This document shows positions 1 through 12,000 of a DNA stretch of 64,000 nucleotides, piece by piece; positions within the stretch are counted from its first letter, which is position 1, and each line of letters begins with the position of its first letter. Position numbers and translations under genes: made by a program. The stretch covers positions 268,056-332,055 of the forward strand of contig NW_004797592.1 in assembly GCF_000002075.1 (NCBI RefSeq). Reading direction: 5' to 3'. The notes beneath the pieces were generated by a model that saw only the letters and a list, made by a program, of their open reading frames with translations, was not told the DNA's origin and did no database searches. The DNA comes from Aplysia californica (Eukaryota; Mollusca; Gastropoda; Aplysiida; Aplysiidae).

Positions 1-760
1 TTAAGCGTGCTTAAAGCCGAAGCGTGCTTGAGTGCGAAGTAGACATAATCCAGAGATTTTCATGTAGAAAATTTCCCGTGCTATTTCCCTTTGTTTGTAA
101 GTAAGACTATAGCGGTCCCGCAAAAGTGTGCACTGTTATTTTTACCCGCCATGGTAGTTTTTGTTAGCTTGTTTGTTTTTGTTTTGTGATCGAATGGGAA
201 ATGAGAACTTAATTTAGACGGCCAGTCACGATATAGCACACTACGCCTACACACTGCATGTGCGTACCACTGCCCGCGGGGTCACATTCATACCACCGCC
301 TTCGTCCCACCTTGCGCGTGATACACAATCAGAATTAATGGATAGCGAGGGTCAGAGGTGAAATCGCAGCCAGCCTCCCTTTATCGTCTCCCCGACTCTC
401 TTTGTAATTTTTTGTCTGTATGAAGCTTTGCCCTAGGCTAGATCGTAGTATGTTCTCGCGCGCGGCTGTGTGCATCTCTCTGCCTTCCTCTCCGCCCGTG
501 TGAGTGTGTCCCCATCACTTGCGTTCTTTGTGTTTCTCTTAACACACTCCACTGCTGCGGTGTTGACTGTGTTCGAAGTTCGAACATAGATGGGTCATCA
601 TGAAAGCATTGACTGTCTTGTAAATGAAGCGTGGTTGAAGCCTAAGTTACCGTGCTTAAAGACGTGTAATTTACATAGCAAAAATTCGGTAAGAGCCGTT
701 TGGCGTGCTTGAGTCCGAAACGTGCTTATTGCCGGCGTGCTTAAAGCCGGCACGGACTGT
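1..760. repeat. Dispersed GCGTGCTTAAAGCCG-type direct repeats
   Basis: Variants of GCGTGCTTAAAGCCG / GCGTGCTTGAGTSCGAA occur at about 3-38 and again at 628-755, just upstream of the Tc1 relic, all in the same orientation. They could be subterminal repeats of a transposon or a decayed minisatellite. The DNA between (about 40-627) shows no gene; part of it (230-520) is CpG-richer than its surroundings. Confidence 0.5.
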
Positions 761-794
761 AATGCAATCGAGCGATTGGAAGTAGGGGCAAGCC

Positions 795-1440
795 GTGGCA
801 ATAGGCACTTTGGCGTGTCTAGAGACCATTGCTGCGATCTGGACACGATACAACAGCACCAAAAGAGCTAATGACAGGCCTAGGTCAGGTCGACCGAGGG
901 TCACTACTTCGGCCCAGGATCGTTATATCCACCTTGTACGCCACCTTCAAGAACGAACCGCAACAGCAACGTCTACAGCTGTTCAAATCCCTGGACTTGG
1001 AAGAATTTCTGACCAGTCAGTCTGCAATCGTCTCAGGGAGGTAGGACTCTTTGCTCGAAGACTAATCCGACGTTACGTGTTGACCGCACACCACTTGGCA
1101 GAACGTCTCCAGTGGTGCCATCACAGAGTGACGGGTGACAGGTACAGGGATGAAATCCTGCAGCCTCATGTTGTTCCATACCTGAACGCTAAAGGTGGCA
1201 TTTTGCAGCAGGACAACGTTTGTCTGCATGTTTCCCAGATATGTTAGGATATCCTGCGTGCTAAAAACATTCCGACTTTACCATGGCCTGACCGTTCACC
1301 GGTTTTGTCTCCAATCGAACTCTTATGGGATCGACGGGTGTGACAGAGCTCCTTGTGGCACTCCAGCAGGAGTGGCAAACCCTTCCGCAACATGTAAACT
1401 TGATTGCTAATATCCACGAGTTCCCGATCAACGCAAATGA
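795..1440 (+). pseudogene. Tc1/mariner-type transposase relic
   Basis: The reading frame starts with a helix-turn-helix-like part (NDRPRSGRPRVTTSAQDRYI), then GLFARRLIRR and LTAHHLAERLQW. It jumps to DEILQPHVVPYLN, ILQQDNVCLHV, WPDRSPVLSPIELLWD and LLVALQQEWQTLPQHV, the standard C-terminal half of Tc1 transposases. About 60-100 residues are missing between the halves, and in-frame stops follow HVSQIC and LLWDRRV. It is therefore a dead, internally deleted copy. Terminal repeats were not found. Confidence 0.85.
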
Positions 1441-2384
1441 TCAACGCAAATGGTGCTCATACCACTGACTTTTCGTGTACCCCATTCCGTTTACAAGCTT
1501 GTGCAGGACATTCGATTTGTTTACCATGGGGTAACGTTTTGAACGTGTGTAGTTATCATCTGGCGGAACATTGCCGAATTTTGTTCTTTTTACTATGTTC
1601 GCTTTATTTAAAAAAAAAAAATCATTTTAAAAAGTGAATGTGAGGTTTCTTTTTTTAAAAAAGAGTATATTATGATGTTAACGAATAAAACACTTGAACG
1701 TTTCGGCCAGGTGTGACATTGGCAGTGAAAGCAGCTGTCCAATGTCTTATAATAATATAGTTCTTGTGGGAAAGTAGACATCATAAACATGTAAGAATCA
1801 TCTGACTCCTGTTTCTTATAAGATCATTAGAGCTTTTGCAGTTTTTATGACTGTATTTGTGCATCACTTTCTTACTAAAGCTAGAAACACCGAAACCATT
1901 AAAAAGAAAAATAGGCTGCAGGTCTACCACCATGAATTATGTCCCCAAAAGAACTTAACTTCTTTCCTCTTAGAGCAAGGCAACTCGAATTTTGTGTTGC
2001 AGTTAATTATTTTCAGGTTATTGATAGTTTTCATTTTTTACTTCCTCATGAAATGTTAAAAATCAAAATTAGAATGGCTGCACATCACAGTTGTTATAAT
2101 AATAATAATATAATAATTATTGTTCAGTTTCATGATAATATCTCTGGGCCACCTTGTCTTTGCCTGATGACTTAGTTTACAGCAACATTTTCAGCTTGCA
2201 ATCTATTCTTCAAAGGCGAAAAGTTAATTGGAGAAACATTCACTTACATAGAATCTACAATGATGTGAAAACACGTGAATGAAAGAAAAAATATGACATT
2301 TTGTGCTTGGAAATAAGATTATGTGTGTATACTTTGCTGTACATTGTGCTATTCAAGAATTAGTAATGGGAAATACTAAATACC

Positions 2385-2540
2385 AGCCAGCCACACGGCC
2401 ATTGTCCGACAGTTCGAGCAATAAAGAACCAATCAGATGTACGATCTTTTCGCGCCGCCCGGATCCCGTCAGGCCGTCCGTTTTCCACGCTCTGAATAGG
2501 CCGGAAGAAGAGAGTCGCAGTATGTCACCAATGTATGTTG
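2385..2540 (+). promoter_or_regulatory. Candidate TATA-less promoter
   Basis: A locally GC-rich patch in AT-rich DNA holds a strong CCAAT box (ACCAATCAG, 2428-2436), an E2F-like TTTTCGCGCC (2447-2456) and an ETS-type CCGGAAG (2501-2507) within 80 bases. This is the arrangement usual for housekeeping chromatin genes. It lies 2.5 kb before the first NSD coding exon and could drive a 5' non-coding exon of that gene. This is inference only, since no transcript start can be seen. Confidence 0.33.
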
Positions 2541-2544
2541 TTTT

Positions 2545-3960
2545 TTTTACATTTTTAAAATTGATAATCGTCTTCAAATGCTCTTAAAAATCGAACACCA
2601 CGACATATTGATCTACGGATTGTGACAATCGTTACCCAACTGTATTTAAGGGACATGAGCAATGGGAAAATATTAAATTTGAACAACTGTTGCCCAAGAC
2701 AAGCCTGGCGCTAGACTTGCGCAGTTCAAGCGAAAATTTGTGTTTTGTAGATCTACTCAATAACAAAGTACACTCAGAAGGTACTTTTATTACCGCTGAA
2801 TTTGTTTCGGATTAAGTCATTATTCCCATCAGTTATGTTAATCGCCAGAAGTTGCTCTTGGCCACGTCAGAATTGTCAAATTGCCCAACTTTAGCCTGAG
2901 TTTATGGTTGTTTTTCAAGTAGCCTACGAAGTTTGAAATCCAGTTTTTTTTAACTTCAGTCCACCAAACAAAAAGCAGGGAGGGGTGTCATAGCTCTTCT
3001 CCTGTGGTGTCACGCAGCAATAAGCAATACACATTTTATTGATATATCTTATTGTAAAACTGATGAACTGTTTGCGGCAAATGCAGTTTGCGATTAGAAG
3101 ATGTTTAAATCTAGATTAGATCTAGATCTAGACAGATTCTTGGTGTGTCTGTGTTAACTGTGTATATCCTTTTATGGCCCTAGGATGATGCCCTTTCCTA
3201 TTTCGGCTAGCAGTGTAGCCTACACCGGTGATCTTGTAGTTCCGCTCGTTAAAGTCCACGATCATTTTGTTTACATCCAAGGAAGAAATCCAGAATCCAG
3301 AAGTCTTGATGACCAAATACTATTTGAAATAGGCTACACAAAGAGCAGGGATACAGCCTAAATGCAAACGATCCCAACTGCAAAACATCAAGTTATGATA
3401 AACCCCCCCCACCTCCATATTTTTATTTGCTGAACCCCCCCACCTCCATATTTTTATTTGCTGAACCCCCCCTACTCTTGACTTTAACGAACGAAACTAC
3501 AAAATTGCCGCCTACACCTACAGAGGCTACGACTCGACTTACAACTTGGACAGAAATGAAGTTTTTAATCAGAGCTGTTACAAACATTGATAGCTTAACT
3601 TCAGGTCTAGCATCCTGAGATCTAGAATCTAGACTAGTTCTAGATTTCTAGATCTAAATATTCTGCTTGATCCTAGATTCTAGATCTAAATCTTTACTGC
3701 ACAAAAGTTTGAGATAATCTGGAAGTCCTCTCTTTAGTCTTAGTACTCTTACTCACTCTTACTCTTGGTGTTAAATTTTTACTGTACTACTTTCACTCCC
3801 GCACACAGATGCACTGCTTAGGTAGTCAAGCTGCAGTAGGCTATTGTTTGCTGCAGATCGCACATTTATATAATAAAGCCACTCAAACTGTCGCAAATCA
3901 ATTATTTTCAAGAAAATTTCAAACCTAGCGGCAAAATATCAAATTACGGCGGGGAGTCTA
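2545..3960. other. Non-coding 5' flank, nothing recognised
   Basis: AT-rich DNA without a supported gene. It contains clusters of the palindromes TCTAGA and AGATCT at 3109-3133 and 3604-3695 and the short tandem repeat at 3401-3474. Short open frames here show no family resemblance. Confidence 0.6.
3401..3474. repeat. Two-copy tandem repeat, unit about 31 bases
   Basis: A C-run followed by ACCTCCATATTTTTATTTGC and TG is repeated twice, head to tail, with a third partial C-run. Copies are nearly identical apart from C-run length, so the duplication is recent. Confidence 0.85.
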
Positions 3961-3966
3961 TAGATA

Positions 3967-4329
<363 letters not shown>

Positions 4330-5005
4330 CATACACACTTCGATTACGACATGATGCCCCCTTGTACCCCCCCCCCCCCCCCCCCCAAATTTTTTACTTC
4401 AGTTGGGCTGCCCCCCTTGAAACCCCCGATTGGTCCAAAGCGCGCCAATACACGGTTAGGCTTAATGTGATGTAAAAGTAAAGTTGTTCCCGCATCCGAT
4501 CCGAACATTGGGGATTGCCTTGTTAGTGAGACAACTTCCTGGGCATGCGGCATATTGTGGTAGGGTGGCCAGTTCCTTTCCACACCGCCTTTACTTCCCC
4601 AACTCGAAGTCAGGTACCCATTACTGCTGGGTGGGCAGCTTCATTTTGTTGATCATGTGAACACAGCAAGTGTCTCATTTTGTACTAGTACTGTTGATTC
4701 AGAATAGATCATATTTTTAATAAAGGTGCCAACTTTCGGGATAAATCTGGAAATCCGGATTCCTGAAGTAGTTGGGTTTGTACCTGACTACAGGCTATTT
4801 GTGAAGAAAATAGTTTTGATACAAGGTCAAGATGTATGAGTACTTTTGAATCCCATGCGTGTCCTCGGAGTCGGATAAGTTTAGAATTATTTTTCCTCAT
4901 AGATGGTTTTGCTCCTCTGTTAATGGTTACACTTGATTGTCTTCGCTTGACATTGTGCAGTATTGCTATAGTTAAATGAAATGTATACTTTTATCTTTTT
5001 TTCAG
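4330..5005. other. Non-coding stretch before first NSD coding exon
   Basis: No gene seen. It ends in the polypyrimidine tract and acceptor at 5005, so at least its end is intron and a 5' exon lies somewhere upstream. Confidence 0.6.
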
Positions 5006-5068
5006 GTTGATACATGGTGCATTGAACTATCTCTGTTTGGGGGAGGAACCTTCAGTCAACATTTAAAT

Positions 5069-6071
5069 ATGAACCCCTTTGGAAACAGTATGTCGTCTCC
5101 AGCTCTAGCTGGGTGCCACAGACTGCCGCAGATTGCAACTATGGGAAGGAATATTCGCACTGCTCAAAGTAAGGCTAGTGCCAAACAGAACTTAGAGTCA
5201 AAGCCAGGAGACGAGTCAGCCGTTCTGCATGTTGAGGGCACTTCCAAAGTTATAAAGATACTCACAGATGGAATAGCTGAGTTCACAGAGGATTTAGTCA
5301 GTAGAGACAATGTTCAAAGTGAGGATCCTGCTCCCTTAGAAAACTCTGTAGCTGTAGCTGATGATGAGGGTGAGAAAAAGCCTCGAAAGACAAAACGGCA
5401 GAGAAAGAGCGATTTGAGTAAGGTGAATGCTCCTGCTTCCGGGGATTCTTCGGTTTCATTGTCTGAAGCTGGAAGTGTTTCTGCCAATGAACTGATTCCA
5501 AAAAGTACTGTGGATACAGTTCTGCCAGAGATGAATGAGAATGTAGGACCCACTTTGCATGGTGTAGAGGCAAATACTGAGATGAATGAAGCACCACAAA
5601 AAGTTGAGTGTCCAGTGCTGGATTTGCAGACTGCTATCTCTGGTCAGAGGAATAATGAAAGAAATAGAACACCTAGAGGTCGAGGAAGGAAAAGAGTGCA
5701 GAAAAATGAGGAGTCTGCGGTCAACCCTGAGGTGTTTAAAGCTGAGAAAATTGAATCATCAGAAGTTAATCAATTACAAAACATTTCAAAAGCAATTGAA
5801 GAAGCCGCAACCCTTGAGAATGAAGACAAAAAAGTGCATGTTGCTCCAGCAGGACATATTCCAAGGTGTGTTCTCATTTTACCATCAGAAGTGCCCGCAG
5901 AAGCACAGCTGGAGAAACTGATGTCAATGGCTTCTTCTATAGAATATGATCATATGTATCCGCCCTTGTATGAAGAAGGTGAACTGCTTTGGGCGAAAGT
6001 GAGTGGTCATCCATACTGGCCCTGCATGGTGGCACGTTGTCCGTTTTCAAAAATGTATACAAGAATCAAAG
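5069..6071 (+). CDS. NSD: NSD exon 1: N-terminal tail and first half of PWWP1
   Basis: Residues 1-334 plus one base. The exon opens at 5006 after a TTTTTTTCAG acceptor, giving 63 bases of 5' leader before ATG 5069 (MNPFGNSM). The tail is Ser/Glu/Lys-rich and likely disordered, with an AT-hook-like TPRGRGRKR near residue 201. The end reads [18 protein letters not shown], the beta-barrel core of PWWP1, the family module that reads H3K36-methylated nucleosomes. The donor is AAAG/gtaagt. An in-frame ATG at 4976 lies in the presumed intron and was not used. Confidence 0.93.
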
Positions 6072-9000
6072 GTAAGTTAAGTATTTAATTAGTAAGGTGG
6101 CCAGTGGATCAGGATTAAAAATACAAATATGCAGTGAATCCCTTACAACATTAACTCCTCAGGAAAAGAGAATTTCTTTATGTTTTAAGCAGATTTCGTG
6201 TAAGTAAGGGGTGTTGCAATGCACAGAATTAAGAGGAGGAAAGAAACGGGGATTTGAAAATCCTTTCATAGTAACGAGAATTTTGTGTAAAACAGCTTTT
6301 ATTATTTATGTTAAACAGTCTGTGCTGTTATAAATGGCTGATTGATTACAGTTCTTTTAAATTGAATTAGGGTGGTAAAGTTTAATGTGATCTGTTTTTT
6401 GTGTTCTTGTGTGTTTCTAGGAGGTTATAGTCCGGCAGGCACATAGCAAAACATGCGTGTAATGAACAGATTTTCAAGTCCTGAATTTTTTCTCATACAT
6501 GTATTTCTTTGTACATTGTGTATTATTAAAAACATTCATTACACGTCTCAGGAGCAACATTTTTACGTAAGGAAAATATTTTTTCATCCTTCCAATTTTG
6601 CTGTGTGCGTGCCAGACTATCTCTTTTGATTTAGTAGGTAAAGTTATAATATTTTAAGTTTTTCATTTTCAGTGAACTTTTTTGCTCACTTTTAAAAAAT
6701 TGTGTTTTAAAGTTAATTTCTAGTGAAAAGTCAATGTTGTAATTCTGTTGCATGGTTAAGACCATTGTCAAACTTCAATTATGATTATAGTAATGTGTAA
6801 GCTGTTGTAGTTATTGTTGTACAGATCACTCTTAATGAATGAGTCCCATTTTTTATTTAACAAAAGTTTTATTGTGTCATTTTGTTTTGTTCCAAAATAA
6901 TGACTACAACCATACATGGCTGAATGTGTGTCTTTGAGTATCATATTTACATAATTTACAAATTTTTATTTTGATTATTTCAGGAGATATAAGAGTCGTC
7001 AGGTCATATCATGTCCAGTTCTTTGGAAATGAAGTAGAAAGAGGCTGGGTAAATGAAGCTTCAATGTTGAAGTTTGAGGGGAAGTTAAAATTTTTAGAAC
7101 GTGCCCAAGTGGAGACGGCTACTAAACAGCCCAAAAGGGGTAAAAGCAATTACAATCCTTTCAAGATAAACATTACTCGCCGACATGCGTGGAACATAGC
7201 TGTAGATGAAGCCGAAAGTGCAATACCTTTGTCTGAAGAAGACAGAATAGTGCAATATTCATTTGATTATGTGTTTGTGGAGGATGAGAAGAAAATGAAA
7301 CTTAAAGCAAAAGAGGAGTCGGAAGGGGAGGATGCAGGCACTCTGAAGGCAAAACGTGGGCGTAAAAGGAAGAGACAGACTTCAGGTAGTGAAGATACTT
7401 CTCCAGAAGCCAAACGGAAAAGGGGAAAGAAAAGTGTAGGAGAGGCTAGCCCATTTCTTGTAACGACAGAGACTTCGTTTGATGCTTATTATGCCAGTCA
7501 CCGCAGCACAGTCATTGATCAGCATCCGGAGTGGGACACCTCTCTGGTTTTTGAGTACTTGAGACAACAATGGGAAATTGTTTCGGATAAAAAAAAGAAT
7601 TTGCAAAAGAAATCTAGAGCCTTGAAATCACCACTTGTGGGAAATAAGCATGGCACAACAACTGAGATGTCGTCTCAAGGGAAGCAGTTGATGAGTTCCC
7701 CGCTTCAACCAGGTACTGTTTTCTTCTTTTTTATGGCTCTCTTCACCTTCACAGATGGATTATATGTCTAATCCTGTGGGAGTTTTGTGTGTCTGTACTT
7801 TGGTTGGATATTGTCTTTGTGCTAGCCTTTATATAAGCACTTACTTCCCAAAAGCGTATTCATGAAAGTAGACTTCAAGGCAGATATAATATAATAAATA
7901 AATAAATAATATATGCCTGTCCTTGTGAAGTCGATTGACAAGTTATCAGCAATGAAAGTTGTTTCTTGGGATACATCTTCTTTAACTTCTGTTGAAATGG
8001 CAAGTGAAAGAGGAGTTAATAGTTAATTTTGTCAACTCGCATAGATATACTTTTTTGTTATGTAGCCTTTATAAATTTCTGTTGAGGTTTTTTTTTCTCC
8101 AGAGTGCTCAGGTGTTCATGACAAAATTACTGTGTGATGTAAAAGTTGAGATTTTAACCACCAAAAGGCTCCCAAAGGCCCAGTAACTATGCATTTTCTG
8201 TAAAGTAGATGGACAAATCATAGAAGTAGCTTTGAACTTCAGGATAAAAAAAAATAATTCTGGACTTTCCCAAGCTCTGAAACTACTGAAAACTTCAATA
8301 TGAAAATATGGAATAGCCAAAAAAAATTATGTTAGAATACATTGCATGCCCTCTCAGGAGGTGTTGGGTCTTTTGTCCATGTTTTTGTTTGTTTGGTGAA
8401 TTTCTTCTTAAAATTTTAGGTTTCTTTACTTACAATAATAACCAATAACTGAAATTATCAGAAATTATGGAATAACATTGGTCAAACCAAAAATAAAGCT
8501 TCAGGAATAGCTTGAAACATCTTTCAATGAAGCATAGGTCTGCCCTTTGCTTCTAGTAGAAGCAAGTAATAATAATGTGGCAGTGAAGTTGTTAAATTTT
8601 GCATTAAATGTGCCTCTGTTGAGTGGTCCTGTCTGAGGTGTATGGTTCGCCATCCACCTTTGAAGTTGTCAAGATACAAGCAATTTTTGAAAATGTGAAA
8701 TCTTCAGTGTTGATATTTAGCAAATTCGTTATTCATATTATTGTATCAATTTATGAATTCACAGATTCATCAAAAAGAGGACGGAAATCTTCAAAACTGC
8801 TGAAGCTTTTGACAAGTGATTCTGTGCCAAGTAGTGCAAAGAAAAGCAAAGAATTTGAATCTGATGAGGCCATTAATAAGGTAAACAGCTTGTTTTCTTA
8901 TTAAATTAATTATTTCATTTCTCAACTTTTTCTTCTGTATATCTTTATGACTGTTTTGGATTTATCTATTGAAAACTTCATGCTCCTTCCAACATTTTTC

Positions 9001-12000
9001 TTTAAAACCATGTGGCATGTGAATTCTTCCCCCTGACAGTGCTACTGACTGAAGTTGTCTTTAGGCCATTCCCAAAGAGGGGATATTAACATGTTCTTAT
9101 GCACAGTAGAATTGTCAATGGGCTGATCAATCATTGTTATGCTCATACTGTGCTGGAGCAACATAAGGAGAACTGCTTTTTCTTTCCTCTTCCTTACTAT
9201 TGTCATTTTTCTTCTGCTTCTTTTGTATGTTTGTCACTCTCTTGTGAACTGCTATTCGCAGGGTGCCTTGATAGTCGAAGGAGACCTTGTGTGGTTGAGG
9301 CTAGAGAGGTGAGCAGAGTAAGCTTGATTCCCCGTTTGGACTTCTCTGTTGACCTCCACCCCTTGGTGCTCATATGACCTTATGCAGTTGCGAGCGCCGT
9401 AAAACCTAACTAAAATAAACTAAAAAAGAATATGGGAATTGTTTCCTTTCGTTATCCTTTGATACAAGCATGCTGCTGGTCCCATTGTACATCCGCCTCT
9501 TTCCTATGTCGTGCTCTTTTCCCTGCATTATGTGAATGCGAGCTTTTCTGCTACTCTATTTCAAAATCCGAACACAGTGGCTCTCAGTAAATTGTAGTCC
9601 TTTTATTCCTAGTCCTGCTATTTTCCATTGATATTGATTTCATCCCTTTCTGCTTTTACTTCCCGGCTTTAGGAACTGTCTTTAGCACTTTACACTCATC
9701 TTTTTAATATGCTTTTTTTCCCTTTCAGATTGACTCAATCATAGCTGCCGTTGCTGCAAACAGTGAGGCTGAAGTAAGTGTTCATAAGTCTTAGATGAAG
9801 ATTATAAGACATATTTTAGTTGGTGCCCCTCCATTTACAGTCAAACCTGAGTAAGACGGCCACCCATTGTCAAGGAGAAAAGTGGCCGAATAAGACAGGT
9901 GGCCATCTTAGGCAGGACTGATCAGGATGAAGAAAATAAACCATTCCCTTCTGTGGTCCCAACCAAAAGTAGCCACATTGTTGTTGTTGTTGTTGGTTTG
10001 TATTTTGTTTGTTTGTTATTTTTATTTTTTTGCTATTTTTTGCGCAAGGGTGACAATGAAATGAAATGTATCGGACGAGGAAAACCGAGTGCCATGTTCA
10101 AACAAACACATGGGTCGCCACCACTCGGAGAACGAGCAATGGTTAGACTGGGTAAACAGTGACCTATCATCTCACTTACGATTTGTGTTTGAGTTCTAGG
10201 CGGAGTTTATGGGTTATGAGGGATCACATGCTTACCTCACCAGCAGCTGAAAATTTGTTACCTATTGGTCAACTGTGGGAGGGGCCAACGCAACATGTTC
10301 GGTTGGAGGGACTACCTAACAACAATGACAGGTGATTGGATATGACGACTCACACAGAACGCCAGGGGCAAATGTATAATGTATGACAAAATGTAATGGA
10401 GTCTCTAAGGTGGCCGTCTAAGACAGGCATTATTGTTTGGCGTGATAGGGGTTGTGTGTTAAAATATGGTGGCTGCGACCGAGTTGGACAGGTGGCCGTT
10501 TTACACAGTGAAATTGTATAGAAAAAACGCAAGGGGGGGGATGGAAAGTGGCCGTTGTTACAGGCGGCCGTCTTTTAGAGGTGGCAGTCGTGGTAGGTTC
10601 GACTATATTTTTGTATTTTTATGTGAAAATTTCTGTTGCATGCATTCCATCTCTTTGTGGTCCTTATGAGGAGGTAAAGCTTTGTTAAATGGCTAAATTT
10701 AAAAAAATGAGTTTTTCACTCTATCATGCTTGAGTTGTTTGGTAAAGAATGATTTTTTTTTCTTTCTTGTTTGTTTGTATAAATTAATTTTCAAATGACA
10801 TATGGGACAATGATTGTTGTAAGGAAATTAAACAACAAATTATTTGACAGCTTTGGGTTGGGTTTGAACTAAGCGTGTATTCATTCAGAACCTATGCTTA
10901 TAATCGCGTAAAAAACAACCCCTCACCCCCCTTCCCAATGTTTCCGGAAAGGTGCTCATGTCCTTCTTTGCTTTTAATTTGGGAAGTTCAGGAAAAGAGA
11001 ATAACTTGGTACATCAGAAGGCTATGTACTGTACTGTACATGTATATCTTTTTTTTTTTTTTTTTTTGCATTATAGGCTAATTGATATTTTAAAATTCAT
11101 AGACTCCAGAACAAAGTGTCGTGCAGCCGCGTAAACGGGGACGAGTGAAGAAAGTGCCTGACAGCAATACATCTGTCTCTGAGCTTTCTCGGTCTAGCAC
11201 TCCAGCCAGTTTTGCTGAGGAGGGGGTAGAGGAGGACCTATTGAGACCAAAGGTTGCTGCCTCTGCATTGTCTGCTCGGAAAGCTAGCCATGAATCTGAT
11301 TCCAGCACAGAGGTTAGCTGACAGGGAATTATAAAGAAACTTACTTCTTATTAATTGATGTAGCAGGTTTGTAAAAAAATCTGCAAATTTTATGAGTACA
11401 CTTTTTTTACCCTCAGGTTAAAATTAGACAGTTTTTAAAACATGTTCAAAGAACATAATATTCTTAGATGCTCATACACTGTTGTAATTGTTTTTTATTT
11501 TTATTTTTGCCTGTCGTCTATGTTTTGAGGAATGTAGTTCAAAACTTAGAAAGTATGATAATTGGTATATCACAGCCATGTTCAAGTTTCTCCAGCTATA
11601 TATATGAAAGTGTCCTAAGCTGTGATTGCTGTAACCTGTTCAGCTCTGTTTTACTCTTATTTTTGTGTTAGTCCTTCCCTTTTGCTAGTTCCTCTACCGT
11701 ACAGTCACTCTGTCCCTAGTGATATTTTTCTCACTTCACTGGAACAGGACTGTAACAGGCTTTATATATTACTAAAAATGTTATTTGTAATATTTTAAAG
11801 TTAAATGAACTATTTTTTAGAAAACGTGAAAGTTTTACTTTTTCTGTTTAATTGTTGCTGTGACTTCACTGACCTTGTACTGGTAATTTGACTATTTACT
11901 TTTTAATTTTTGCAGGGAAAAACCAAGGGTTTAAAAGAAAATGAGCAGTATGAACTGGAGATCTTCAAATTGTTAGCCACCAGTAGGATAGAGAAAGATA

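Noticed and set aside
4976-5068. Earlier in-frame ATG before NSD exon 1
   Set aside because: It precedes a clear TTTTTTTCAG acceptor at 5005, so it lies in intron or non-coding DNA; the ATG at 5069 fits better.
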